From Alistipes finegoldii DSM 17242 (GTDB lineage: Bacteria; Bacteroidota; Bacteroidia; Bacteroidales; Rikenellaceae): 64,000 bases of DNA. Both the position numbers and the translations under genes were made by a program. Where the stretch lies: contig NC_018011.1 of the NCBI RefSeq assembly GCF_000265365.1, positions 2,108,001-2,172,000 on the forward strand, given 5' to 3'. The notes below the pieces were generated by a model. It was not told where the DNA came from and made no database searches. It saw only the letters and a program-made list of their open reading frames with translations. Positions 50,858 to 60,227 of this stretch are shown here, piece by piece (position 1 is the first letter of the stretch; each line of letters opens with the position of its first letter).

Positions 50858-52750
50858 TTATTTACGTTTGAATTCTACGATCAGCGCCTGCCGCGGGCCG
50901 ACCGTGGTGGTATCGTCCACCTCCGTGGCTTTGCCCGTCAGGACGTTGCGCCCGTCGCTCAGCCCCGAGGCGATCTCGGCATAGTGCGACCACGGCACCT
51001 GTTTCTTGCCCCGCGAGTTGTTGATGAAGACGAATACCGCGTCGGTGTCGTCATAACGGAAATAGGCGTAGGTGTTGTCGCGCGAGAGGAAGTGCATCGT
51101 GCGGCCGTTGTGGATCACGGGCTTCGACTTGCGCCATTGGAAGAGCCGCTGCGTGTAGTCGAAGAGCCCCGCCTGTACGGCATCGCGCTGCGCCGGGTCG
51201 AACAGGTTCACCGCGTCGCCCTCCCAGCCGCCGGGGAAATCCACGCGCAGCCCGCCGTGTCCCTGCGAGAGGTCTTTCGAGGTGAACATCATCTCGTCGC
51301 CCGAGAATATCTGCGGGATGCCGCGCATCGTGGCCAGCATCGCCATCGAGAGTTTCAGCCGGTCGGGGTTTCTGCGTACGATGTCGCCGATGCGGTCGGT
51401 GTCGTGGTTGGCGACGAAGATCATCATTTTCGACAGGTCATGGTAGACGAAATCGTGCGACAGGCAGTCGTAGACGCGCGTCATGCCCTCGCCCCAGCGG
51501 AGCGAGTCGGTGGGCAGCGCCCGGCAGATGGCCTCCTGCAGCGGGAAATCCATGATCGACGGCAGGTGCGAGTCGAAGCCGTCCTTGTTGGGATTGCCGC
51601 CCTGCCAGTATGCCAGTTGCGGGATCGACGACGTCCAGCATTCGCCCACGATGTTGAAATCGGGGTATTCCCTGCGTACGGCCGCGCACCACTCGCTCAT
51701 CGGCACCTTCTCGTTGTAGGGGTAGGTGTCGACGCGGAACCCGTCCAGGCCGGCATACTCGATCCACCACACGGCCCATTGCTTGAAATATTGCAGCACA
51801 TAGGGATTGTCGAGGTTCATGTCGGGCATCGACGGCACGAACCAGCCGCTCTCCTGCAGGTCGAGGTCGTAGCGCGAAGCGTTGGGATCCATGTTCGTCG
51901 AGAAGCAGACGTTCGTCCCGGTGTATTCGGGGAACTGGTGTATCCAGTCTCTGAAAGGCAGGTCTTTCATCCACCAGTGGCCCGTGCCGCAGTGGTTGGT
52001 GACGATGTCCATAATCACCTTCAGCCCGTGCTCGTGGGCTTTGCCGACGAACTCCCTATACAGTTCGTTCGAGCCGAACCGGGGGTCTATGCGGTAGTAG
52101 TCGCCGCAGGCGTAGCCGTGGTACGAACCTTCGGGTTCGTCGTCCAGCAGCAGCGGCGTGGGCCATACGGCCGTGGCGCCCAGCCCTGCGATGTAATCCA
52201 GGTGGTCGATCATCCCCTGCAGGTCGCCCCCGTGGCGGCCGAAGAAGGCGCTGCGGTCGGCGCGCTCCCGCGTGTGGGGCGTCGAGTCGTTCGACGCATC
52301 GCCGTTGGCGAAGCGGTCGGGCATCAGGAGGTAGATCATGTCGGCCGTGGTGAAACTCTTGCGTGCGACCGAGCCTTCGGCGCGTGCCGCGATCTCATAG
52401 GGAACCTTGAACTGTCGTTCCCCCTGCGAGAATACGAGGTAGTAGGTGCCCGGCTCCGCGTCGGGTTTCACCTCCACGTCCACGAATAGGTAATTGGGAC
52501 TGTCGGCTTTGTGGCGGGCCTTCACCCCGACGCCCTGTCCGCCTTCGATGCGGACGTCGTATGCCGCGATGCCGGCCCCGTTGACGAGCAACTGGAGCGG
52601 GGTCTGCATCCCCGTCCACCACGAGAGGGGTTCGACGCGGGTAACCTCGCCCGAGGCGTCTGCCACCGAGGCGGGGTCGAATGCGGACTGTCCTGTCCCT
52701 GTGCAGGAGAGCAGTCCGGCTGCTGCGAGTGTCATGAAAAATCGGTTCAA
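50858..52750 (-). CDS. susA: SusA-like GH13 neopullulanase
   Basis: 630 aa, with lipoprotein-type signal (MNRFFMTLAAAGLLSC), an N-terminal cyclomaltodextrinase beta-domain (about 30-130) and a GH13 catalytic barrel. Conserved regions are KVIMDIVTNHCG (I), GLDGFRVDTYPY with the nucleophile Asp (II), NIVGECW with the acid/base Glu (III) and VANHDTDR (IV). It splits oligomaltose imported by SusC/D. It is separated from susB by 12 bp. Confidence 0.93.
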   Translation of the reverse strand: MNRFFMTLAAAGLLSCTGTGQSAFDPASVADASGEVTRVEPLSWWTGMQTPLQLLVNGAGIAAYDVRIEGGQGVGVKARHKADSPNYLFVDVEVKPDAEPGTYYLVFSQGERQFKVPYEIAARAEGSVARKSFTTADMIYLLMPDRFANGDASNDSTPHTRERADRSAFFGRHGGDLQGMIDHLDYIAGLGATAVWPTPLLLDDEPEGSYHGYACGDYYRIDPRFGSNELYREFVGKAHEHGLKVIMDIVTNHCGTGHWWMKDLPFRDWIHQFPEYTGTNVCFSTNMDPNASRYDLDLQESGWFVPSMPDMNLDNPYVLQYFKQWAVWWIEYAGLDGFRVDTYPYNEKVPMSEWCAAVRREYPDFNIVGECWTSSIPQLAYWQGGNPNKDGFDSHLPSIMDFPLQEAICRALPTDSLRWGEGMTRVYDCLSHDFVYHDLSKMMIFVANHDTDRIGDIVRRNPDRLKLSMAMLATMRGIPQIFSGDEMMFTSKDLSQGHGGLRVDFPGGWEGDAVNLFDPAQRDAVQAGLFDYTQRLFQWRKSKPVIHNGRTMHFLSRDNTYAYFRYDDTDAVFVFINNSRGKKQVPWSHYAEIASGLSDGRNVLTGKATEVDDTTTVGPRQALIVEFKRK

Positions 52751-52811
52751 AATATCGTCGTTTGTAAAGTTAGCAAAAAATCGGTTTCCAGCGATTCCCG
52801 TTTCGCCCGGG

Positions 52812-52850
52812 GCATCCCTGTGCTTCTCGTGCGCATCCCTGTGCTTCTCG
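52812..52850. repeat. Tandem direct repeat in sus intergenic region
   Basis: GCATCCCTGTGCTTCTCG occurs twice (52812-52829 and 52833-52850). GGGTTCCCGGCG repeats follow. The 193-bp gap between susA and the next GH13 gene holds no gene. Confidence 0.6.
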
Positions 52851-52943
52851 GATGGTTTACTGTCTATTCCCGTCGGGTTCTATCGGGTTCCCGGCGGGTT
52901 CCCGGCGCTGTTTCCGCGCATCCCCGGCGCATGTCCGCAACTT

Positions 52944-54281
52944 TTATCTCCTGTCTTGTGCGAAGACCAGCCATTGCCATGCGGGAAGCACGGTGCGGGT
53001 GCCGCCCGTGTATTCCTTCCCGGTGAAGAACTCGCGGCGCGAGCCCTCGAACGGCAGGTCGAATGCGACCTCCTCCGCACTGAGGTTCGCAGCGACTGTC
53101 ACCTCGTTGCCGCCGGCCGTACGGGAAAACAGCATCAGGCCGTCGGGTGTTCGTTCGCCGAGCGGGTATGCGGCCTGCCCGCCGCGTTCCCCGGCTGCGA
53201 GCGCCGGGTTCTCGTGGCGCAGCCGGATCAGGGCGGCGTAGAAATCCGTAAATCCGTTGCGTTCCCACGCGGGGACGGGGTCTTTCTCGAAGAACTCGAA
53301 GCGGTGGTCGAACCCCATCTCCTGTCCGGTATAGACGAGCGGCTGCCCGTTGGGCAGCGTGAAGGTCAGCAACGCCATCACGCGTGCCGCGTCGCCCATG
53401 CGCTCGAATTCCGTCCCGGCCCACGAGTTTTCGTCGTGGTTCGAGGTGAACATCAGGCGGAACGCCTCGCGCGGCATGGCAGCGGCATCCCTGGCGACGT
53501 AGGCACGCAGGTCTGCGGCGCTTTTCCGTCCCTGTGCGATATCGTTCAGCAGGTGGTGCAGCTCCCACGCATACGAGGCGTCGAACGCCCCGTCGTGCAA
53601 TGCGGGGGCTTCGCCCTCGGCGAGCAGGTAGATGCCGGGGTACTCTTTCCGCAGTGCGGGCAGCGTCTGCTGCCAGAAGTCGATGGGTACCTCGCACGCC
53701 ATGTCGCAGCGGAATCCGTCGATGCCGCGGTCGAGCCAGAAACGCATGGCGGCCGCCATTGCGGCACGCATGTCCGCGTTGCCGTAGTCGAGCTTGGCGA
53801 TGTCCGTCCAGTCGTACTGCACGATGGTGTTGCCCTGCGAGTCACGTACATACCAGTCGGCCGGGCGCTCCTCGATCCAGCGGGCATCGGGCGAGGTGTG
53901 GTTGGCCACCCAGTCCAGGATCACGCGCAGCCCGAGTCTGTGGGCTTCGGCCAGGAACCGGTCGAAATCCTCCAGCGTGCCGAATTCGGGGTTGACGGCT
54001 TCGTAGTCGGAGATGGCGTAGTACGAGCCGAGGGTTCCCTTGCGCTCCTTGACGCCGATGGGGTAGACGGGCATCAGCCAGACGATGTCCACGCCCAGTT
54101 CTCTGAGCCGGGGCAGGTGGCGTGCGGCCGCCGCCAGCGTCCCTTCGGGGGTGTACTGGCGCACGTTCATTTCGTAGACGACCGAGTTGTAACTCCAGTC
54201 GGGGTGGGCGGCCGGTTGCTGCGGCCGTGTGCCGCAGGCAACCAGTACCATTGCGAGAAGTAATGCGGGCAAGCGTTTCAT
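52944..54281 (-). CDS. GH13 alpha-amylase family enzyme
   Basis: 445 aa lipoprotein (MKRLPALLLAMVLVAC). GH13 regions: RVILDWVANHTS (I), GIDGFRCDMA (II), LLAEGEAP with the acid/base Glu (III) and TSNHDENS (IV). It lacks the insert of SusG and is shorter, so it is probably a second amylase or maltogenic enzyme. It is not among the canonical sus genes, a local expansion. Confidence 0.9.
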   Translation of the reverse strand: MKRLPALLLAMVLVACGTRPQQPAAHPDWSYNSVVYEMNVRQYTPEGTLAAAARHLPRLRELGVDIVWLMPVYPIGVKERKGTLGSYYAISDYEAVNPEFGTLEDFDRFLAEAHRLGLRVILDWVANHTSPDARWIEERPADWYVRDSQGNTIVQYDWTDIAKLDYGNADMRAAMAAAMRFWLDRGIDGFRCDMACEVPIDFWQQTLPALRKEYPGIYLLAEGEAPALHDGAFDASYAWELHHLLNDIAQGRKSAADLRAYVARDAAAMPREAFRLMFTSNHDENSWAGTEFERMGDAARVMALLTFTLPNGQPLVYTGQEMGFDHRFEFFEKDPVPAWERNGFTDFYAALIRLRHENPALAAGERGGQAAYPLGERTPDGLMLFSRTAGGNEVTVAANLSAEEVAFDLPFEGSRREFFTGKEYTGGTRTVLPAWQWLVFAQDRR

Positions 54282-54291
54282 GGCGTGTCGT

Positions 54292-56610
54292 TTAGAGCGT
54301 GAATACCACCGACGACCAGGCGCCCATGAGCAGTTTCGACGAAGCGTCGCCGCGCTGAAGTTTCACTTCACCTGAGACGCCTACGGCCTTGTCCGGTTGG
54401 TCGGTAAGGGTCAGTATCTGCTCCTCCCGGCCGAAGTTGTGCACGACGAGCATCCGTTCGCCGTCCAGCTCGCGGTACCAGGCCGCGATGGATTGCTGCG
54501 AGGTGTTGCCGTCGTTGTAGACCGGGTGTTTGACCATCTTGCCCTGCGCCAGCACGGGGTAGGTGTTGCGCAGCCGGGCGAACGTGCGGTAGAGGTTGAG
54601 CAGCGAACCGTCGTCGTCGGCCTGTGCCTCGACCGAGATCGCCGGGGTCAGCATCTGCATGTCGATCTTGCCCGAGAGGCTTCCCGAAGCCAGTTCGTTG
54701 CCCGCCTTGTCCCACAGGATCGGGGTGCGGACATATTCGTCGCCGTTGGATTTGGTGCCCCAGTACCCGAGCTCTTCGCCCTGGTAAATGTAGGGTGCGC
54801 CCTGCGCCGTGAGCAGCACGGCGGCCGCCACCTTCATCTTTTCGGCGGACTGTCCCAGGTCGGAGCCCGTGCGATCCTCGTCGTGGTTCGAAAGTTTCGT
54901 GGCTTCGATATAATCGCTGCGGTACTGTGCGTAGAGGGGCTGCACGTCGAGGATGTCCTTGACGAAATAGCATCCGATGCCGTTTTGCAGCGCCCATTTG
55001 AGCTTGTACCAGAACGTGAATTCGAACAGCGCCGGCAGCCCCCGGTAATAGGGTGCCGCCTTGTCCGCTTCGTCGAGCATCTCGCCCACCATGTAGAAAT
55101 CGCCCTCTCCGCCGGCGGCCTTGTAGCTCTCGTTCATGCGGTCGTAGAATTTCTTGAGGAACGTGGGGTTCTCGTCGTTGTAGGCGTTGTGGTAGATGTG
55201 CTTCACGGCATCGAGGCGGAACCCGTCCACGCCCATGCGTACCCACTTGTCGGCCGCTTCGGTGACGGCCTTGAACGCCCCGGACTGCTCGGCCTCGGCG
55301 GCCTTGCCGTAGTTGAGGTCGGCGAATGCCGCCGTCCAGAAGTGCGAATGGTACATCGTCGGCAGCGAGAACTGCACGTTGGCCGGATCGGCCGAGCGGT
55401 TCGACATCAGGGTGAAGGGCTCCCCGAACCGGATGATCGTCCGGTTGTCGGGGGCGCCGTATTTGGTGCCTGCGGCCCACGACGTGGTCGAGGTGCGGAC
55501 GAGGAATCCCCAGTCGGAATCGAAGTCGAGCGTCAGTTCGTAACTGTTGCCGCCCCTGGCGTAGAAGCGTTTGCTCGTGCCGTTGCCGAAATAGAGGTAT
55601 TTGTCGTCCGCGCCGCCCTGCGTATTGTCCGCATCCGCGGCATCGGTCGTTTCGGTAACGGTCACCGTCGGGCTGTCGGCATTTGTCCAGTCGAGCACGA
55701 ACTTGAAGCGCCCGGCGGCACCCGCCCCCGTGTCGGTCGAGAACCATTGTCCGGCATCGTAGCCTGCGGCGCCTTCCGTGGCGATCTGGTCGATCCGCCC
55801 GGCCGCGATGTCGGCCTGCGGGTCTTCGGAGAAGATATAGCGGTCACGGTAAGGGCTCCCTTCGGACGCGGCGGCCGATTTGAACCACGGGTGGTCTTTG
55901 CCCGTATGGTTGAGCACGTAATCCAGGTAGACCCGGATGCCGCGGGCATGGGCCGCGTCGATGAATGCCCTCAGGTCGGCGTCCGACCCGAAGGCGGGGT
56001 TGACCGCCTCGTAGTCGAGCACGTCGTAACCGTGGTACGAAGCCGCCGGATGGATCGGTGAGAGCCACACGGCCGAGGCGCCGAGTGCGTCGATGTAGTC
56101 GAGCCGCCGGGTCAGCCCCGGCAGGTCGCCCACCTTGTCGCCGTTGCCGTCGGCAAAGCTGTATACCAGCAGCTGGTAGCTTATGTCGGCGCGTTTGCGG
56201 TTGTCCCACGCATCGGGCTGGGCGACGACCTGCTCGCCCTCGAAATCCTGGGAGGCATCGCCGCTCTGTGTCACGGTGACGACGACCGGATCGCAGCCCG
56301 GGGCGGTGAAGGTAAGCGTCGCGGAGCGTTTCGACGACTCGTTTGCGGTCGCCGTGACCGCGAACGACGTGGAGGTTTTGCCCGATGTGAGGGCCGGTGT
56401 GCACCATGCGGTATTGTCGCTCTGCGTCAGCGACCACGCGCCCGCATCGGTGCGCAGGTCGAGCAGCCGGCTGCCGCCTGCGGCTTCGAATTCTATCTCC
56501 GCGGGGGTCACGGAGAGCATACTGCCGCCGGTATCGCCGGTCTTGTCGTCGCTGCACGACACGGATACGGAAAGTACGAGTGCCAGCAGCAGGAAAAGAA
56601 ATTTTTTCAT
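54292..56610 (-). CDS. susG: SusG-like surface alpha-amylase with BACON domain and CBM-like insert
   Basis: The start at 56610 gives MKKFLFLLLALVLSVSVSC, a surface-lipoprotein signal. Residues 30-115 form a BACON/Ig domain (LSVTPAEIEFEAAGGSRLLD ... TVTQSG). The GH13 domain has GHP/YLDYVLNHTG, GVDGFRLDAVKH (nucleophile), MVGEM (acid/base) and LSNHDEDR. An insert of about 110 residues between HPWFK and the domain-II region resembles the CBM58 insert of SusG. It degrades starch at the cell surface. Confidence 0.92.
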   Translation of the reverse strand: MKKFLFLLLALVLSVSVSCSDDKTGDTGGSMLSVTPAEIEFEAAGGSRLLDLRTDAGAWSLTQSDNTAWCTPALTSGKTSTSFAVTATANESSKRSATLTFTAPGCDPVVVTVTQSGDASQDFEGEQVVAQPDAWDNRKRADISYQLLVYSFADGNGDKVGDLPGLTRRLDYIDALGASAVWLSPIHPAASYHGYDVLDYEAVNPAFGSDADLRAFIDAAHARGIRVYLDYVLNHTGKDHPWFKSAAASEGSPYRDRYIFSEDPQADIAAGRIDQIATEGAAGYDAGQWFSTDTGAGAAGRFKFVLDWTNADSPTVTVTETTDAADADNTQGGADDKYLYFGNGTSKRFYARGGNSYELTLDFDSDWGFLVRTSTTSWAAGTKYGAPDNRTIIRFGEPFTLMSNRSADPANVQFSLPTMYHSHFWTAAFADLNYGKAAEAEQSGAFKAVTEAADKWVRMGVDGFRLDAVKHIYHNAYNDENPTFLKKFYDRMNESYKAAGGEGDFYMVGEMLDEADKAAPYYRGLPALFEFTFWYKLKWALQNGIGCYFVKDILDVQPLYAQYRSDYIEATKLSNHDEDRTGSDLGQSAEKMKVAAAVLLTAQGAPYIYQGEELGYWGTKSNGDEYVRTPILWDKAGNELASGSLSGKIDMQMLTPAISVEAQADDDGSLLNLYRTFARLRNTYPVLAQGKMVKHPVYNDGNTSQQSIAAWYRELDGERMLVVHNFGREEQILTLTDQPDKAVGVSGEVKLQRGDASSKLLMGAWSSVVFTL

Positions 56611-56717
56611 AGCGGAATCTCGGTTAAAGTTCGTTTCGGGGCCTGCCGTCCGGTCAGGGGCGGCAGGCCAGAAACGGGACGGCAATCTCTGTGTGCCGTC
56701 CCGTGAAAGGGTGGCCG

Positions 56718-58532
56718 TTATTCGGCCTCTGCCGGGGTCTTGCCCTCGGACATGATGTATATCTGCGAATTCGCGAGGTCGAAATAGATGTCGTAGGTGC
56801 CGTCGAGCTGGACTTTCATGTTCTGCGAACCGCCGCTGGTGATGATGTCGACGGCCTTGTTGATGTCGACCGCACCGCCCGACGCCGTGCCGTAGTTCTT
56901 GGAGTCGTCCCAGGCGTTGTTGAAGCGGATCTTGAATTCGCTGGCGGTGGTCAGGACTACGCCTTTGCGAACGAGGTAGGCGCCCTCCTCGCTCATGGAG
57001 AAATCGCCCAGGTCACCCCATCCGGTGATGTTGCCGACCAGTCCCCATGTGTCGGCGACCAGCTCGGGCTTGGCGCCTGCGGCCATCACGTAGGCGCGTC
57101 CCGCCTCGGGCAGCAGCCAGTAGTCGTACGTGCCGGCTTCGGCGATCACGGCATTGACCTTGTCGGCGGAAACCTTGAAGGCCGAGCCGATCGTGCAGGT
57201 GTAGGGGCTGCTGCCGGCGAATGCGGCGTCGGCCCCGATCCACTGCGACTCGTCGCCGCTCTTGAAGAGGAATTCCGAGTTGGCGGCTACCTCGACCCCT
57301 GCGGCCTTGTAGGCCACGATGTTCGAGCTGGCGCTCTCCATGGCCGTCGGGCCCCAGTCGGGGGTTGCGACGGTCTGGCCGTGGATGTACCAGTCGGCCT
57401 TTTCCGGCCCCGGGTCGGGTTCTTCGCCGCCGCCCGTGCCGTAGTCGCCGGCATTGAGTTCGTAGGTGATCTCCGCAGAGTTGTTCAGGGTTGCGTATAC
57501 GCGGTAGTTGCCCGCCGTGGCCTTGATGTTGTCGCCGTTCTGCGAAAGGCGTCCGTCCGCCCCGCCGAAGTTTATCGCCCAGTCGTTGTCCGCACGGAAT
57601 TTGAATTCCCCGGCGGTCAGTGTGACGTCGACCCAGAAACGCTGTTTTTGGGTGTCGAAATTCATCTCCGTGTCGGTGTCCCAGCCGCCCGGAGTGGCAT
57701 CGCCGATAATACCCATCGAGTTGAACGACAGCTTATTGCTTAACGTTAATGTCGAACGGTCGAATACGAAGCGGTAGAAGCGCTTGGAATAGACCATGAT
57801 GTTTCCGGAACCGCCGCTGGAGATCAGCGTGATCGACGGGGCTTCCGTTTCCGGAGCCGCAGCATCACCGTCGGTGCCCCAGTTGCAGGCATCGTTCCAA
57901 CCGGCTTCGCCGCTCAGTTTGAAGCCGTTGGCGGCTTTTTCGCCCAAGTCAACGATAGCTTCGTAGGTGACCTCGTCGCCGGAGAAACAGAACAGTCCCT
58001 GTGCGTTGTCGAAATTCCAGCCGCAGTAATCGCCGATTACCCAGACCTGGGGATAGGTACGCTCGGCCGTCGTCACGGTCATGCGGACGGTGGCGGGGGC
58101 GGAGTAGAATTTTTCGAAGTCGGTGCCGATCGTGGCGCTGATGTAGAAATCCACGTCCGTAGGTTCGCCCGAGGGAACCCCCAGGCCGCCGTCTTCCACG
58201 GACAGCGCAAGGATGTTGTTGAGGCTTTCATAGGTCTGTTCCGACGAGGTGCCGTTCATTCCCGTGAAGAGCACCAGTTTCGCACCGTCGTTGTACGAGG
58301 CTTCGATCGAGTAGTTGATCTGGGTGCGGACGCCGAAGTCGGCGGCGTCCCAGGTGAAGGTCTGCGTCGAGCCCATGTTGTCGGGCGTAATGACGATCTC
58401 CCCGGGCAGCGCATGCAGCACGGGCGCCACGACCTTGTCGGGGTCGTAGGCCTTTACCTCGTCGAGCTTTTGGCAGGCGGAGAGGAGCCCCGTCGCAGCC
58501 GCCAGCATCATCGCATATCGTGTAATTTTCAT
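56718..58532 (-). CDS. susE: SusE/SusF-like starch-binding lipoprotein
   Basis: 604 aa, lipoprotein (MKITRYAMMLAAATGLLSAC). An N-terminal SusE-type domain is followed by repeated CBM modules (VIGDYCGWNFDNAQGLFCFS, IIGDATPGGWDTDTEMNFDT, LVGNITGWGDLGDFSMSEEG) with aromatic ligands for starch helices. The single gene replaces separate susE and susF here. The proline-glycine linker EEPDPGPE divides the modules. Confidence 0.88.
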   Translation of the reverse strand: MKITRYAMMLAAATGLLSACQKLDEVKAYDPDKVVAPVLHALPGEIVITPDNMGSTQTFTWDAADFGVRTQINYSIEASYNDGAKLVLFTGMNGTSSEQTYESLNNILALSVEDGGLGVPSGEPTDVDFYISATIGTDFEKFYSAPATVRMTVTTAERTYPQVWVIGDYCGWNFDNAQGLFCFSGDEVTYEAIVDLGEKAANGFKLSGEAGWNDACNWGTDGDAAAPETEAPSITLISSGGSGNIMVYSKRFYRFVFDRSTLTLSNKLSFNSMGIIGDATPGGWDTDTEMNFDTQKQRFWVDVTLTAGEFKFRADNDWAINFGGADGRLSQNGDNIKATAGNYRVYATLNNSAEITYELNAGDYGTGGGEEPDPGPEKADWYIHGQTVATPDWGPTAMESASSNIVAYKAAGVEVAANSEFLFKSGDESQWIGADAAFAGSSPYTCTIGSAFKVSADKVNAVIAEAGTYDYWLLPEAGRAYVMAAGAKPELVADTWGLVGNITGWGDLGDFSMSEEGAYLVRKGVVLTTASEFKIRFNNAWDDSKNYGTASGGAVDINKAVDIITSGGSQNMKVQLDGTYDIYFDLANSQIYIMSEGKTPAEAE

Positions 58533-58555
58533 AGTCGTACGATTTTTAGGGTTGG

Positions 58556-60214
58556 TTATTTATCGGTTGCGTTTCCGTAGCCGGGATTCTGGTGCAGTTC
58601 GGGGTTGGAAGCGAGCTCCGACGAAGGGATGGCAAAGATTTTCATGTAATCATCGAACCCCTGTCCGGTGAAGGTGCCGCCCTTGTATGTCCAGAGGAAC
58701 GACGGGGTGGTGAACTTGCCGTAGCGGATCAGGTCGGTGCGGCGGTGCCCCTCCCACATCAGCTCGCGGGCACGCTCCTCGAGCAGGTAGTCGGCCGTGA
58801 CCGACGAGGGGGCCGATACCCCGGCGCGGTCGGTCAGCTCCTTGAGCTTCGGCAGCGCGGTGTTGGCCTGTCCCAGGTTCATGCAGGCCTCGGCGTAGAT
58901 CAGGTAGATCTCGCCCAGGCGGATCATCGGGAAGTCGATGTCGCTGTATGCCTTCGATGCAGCCGTGGCAAGGAATTCGTCGTTGGTCATGTCGTGGGGG
59001 ATATTGTTGAACTTGAGGCAAGTCCACCCGTTGAGGAAGACATAGAGCGCATCGTTCATCGACTCCTGGCGGCCTTTGATGTAGAACATTCCGCCGCGTT
59101 TGTCGTTGACCGTATATTCGCCCGTGGTGTAGTCCGCGTTGCGGGCGTTGAAATATTTCTGTACGTATTCGTAGGGTACGCGGATGCCGGCCCAGCCGTT
59201 GTTCACGCCGTTGATCTTCTGTTCGGCCGTCACGTCGGTGGCGGCGATGGCTGCCAGCGTCAGGTACGACGTGCCGCCGTAGGACTGCGTCTGCTCGGCG
59301 TCGTATGCCACGCCGAAGATGATCTCCTTCAGGGCGTCGGCGTTCTCGCCGTTGTCGCCGCGGAAGAGGTCGGAATACTCCGGGCAGAGCGAGTAGCCCA
59401 TGCCGAAGATCGCTTCGCAGGCGGATTTGGCCTCCGTCCACATCGGGGTGCCGGCATAAACCTCGGCATTGAGGTACATGCGGGCCAGCAGGCCGTTGAC
59501 CGCACCCTTGTCGGCACGCGGGTAGTTCGAGCGTGCGGCAGGCATCGCGCTTTCGTCCGAAGCCAGGTCGGTCAGCTCCGAGATGCAGTAGTCAAAGACA
59601 TCCTTGCGCGAGGCCTGTTTGGGGTTCACACCGCCGCCGAAGGGCGAGGTCTCGGTCGTAAACGGCACGTCGCCGAACACGTCGAGGGCGATCCAGTAGA
59701 AATAGGCGCGCAGGAAACGGGCCTCGGCACGGAAGCTCTGGATCCTGGCGGCCAGTTCGCTGCTCACGCCGCGGTCGGAGAGTTTGTCCGAGGCGGTCTG
59801 GCGCAGGTACTCGTTCACGTAGGCGATGCCCTGCAACGTACGTACGTAGACGGCGTAGGTCGCGTCGTTGTCGGCGTCGGACCACGTGTCGGTATTCATG
59901 GCGCGAACCCAGGCGTCGTTCTCCCAGGCGCATTTGCAGGCGTCGGCCGTAACCTCCTGGATCGTCCAGAATGCGCGGATGAGCTCCGAGGCGCCGCCGT
60001 CGCTGACCTGCAGGTCGGTGGTGTCGTTCGAGACGAAATTGAAATAGAGTTTGGTGAGCCCGGCCAGGTAGCCGTTCTCGTCTTTCCCGTAGACGGTCTC
60101 CGAGGTCGAGTCGGACGGGTTGAGGGGCAGGGTGTCGAGATCCCCGATGCACGAAGTGAGCAGCATCGTTGCGCCTGCCGCCGCCAAGGCGAAATGTTTT
60201 ATGTCGATTTTCAT
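58556..60214 (-). CDS. susD: SusD-family starch-binding lipoprotein
   Basis: 552 aa, lipoprotein signal ending LTSC. RagB/SusD fold: N-terminal TPR-like helices (FRAEARFLRAYFYWIALDVF) and a C-terminal region with LIYAEACMNLGQANTALPKL ... ERARELMWEGHRRTDLIRYG. It forms the lid over the SusC transporter and delivers maltooligosaccharides. 13 bp from susC. Confidence 0.95.
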   Translation of the reverse strand: MKIDIKHFALAAAGATMLLTSCIGDLDTLPLNPSDSTSETVYGKDENGYLAGLTKLYFNFVSNDTTDLQVSDGGASELIRAFWTIQEVTADACKCAWENDAWVRAMNTDTWSDADNDATYAVYVRTLQGIAYVNEYLRQTASDKLSDRGVSSELAARIQSFRAEARFLRAYFYWIALDVFGDVPFTTETSPFGGGVNPKQASRKDVFDYCISELTDLASDESAMPAARSNYPRADKGAVNGLLARMYLNAEVYAGTPMWTEAKSACEAIFGMGYSLCPEYSDLFRGDNGENADALKEIIFGVAYDAEQTQSYGGTSYLTLAAIAATDVTAEQKINGVNNGWAGIRVPYEYVQKYFNARNADYTTGEYTVNDKRGGMFYIKGRQESMNDALYVFLNGWTCLKFNNIPHDMTNDEFLATAASKAYSDIDFPMIRLGEIYLIYAEACMNLGQANTALPKLKELTDRAGVSAPSSVTADYLLEERARELMWEGHRRTDLIRYGKFTTPSFLWTYKGGTFTGQGFDDYMKIFAIPSSELASNPELHQNPGYGNATDK

Positions 60215-60227
60215 GGTTCGTTCGTTT

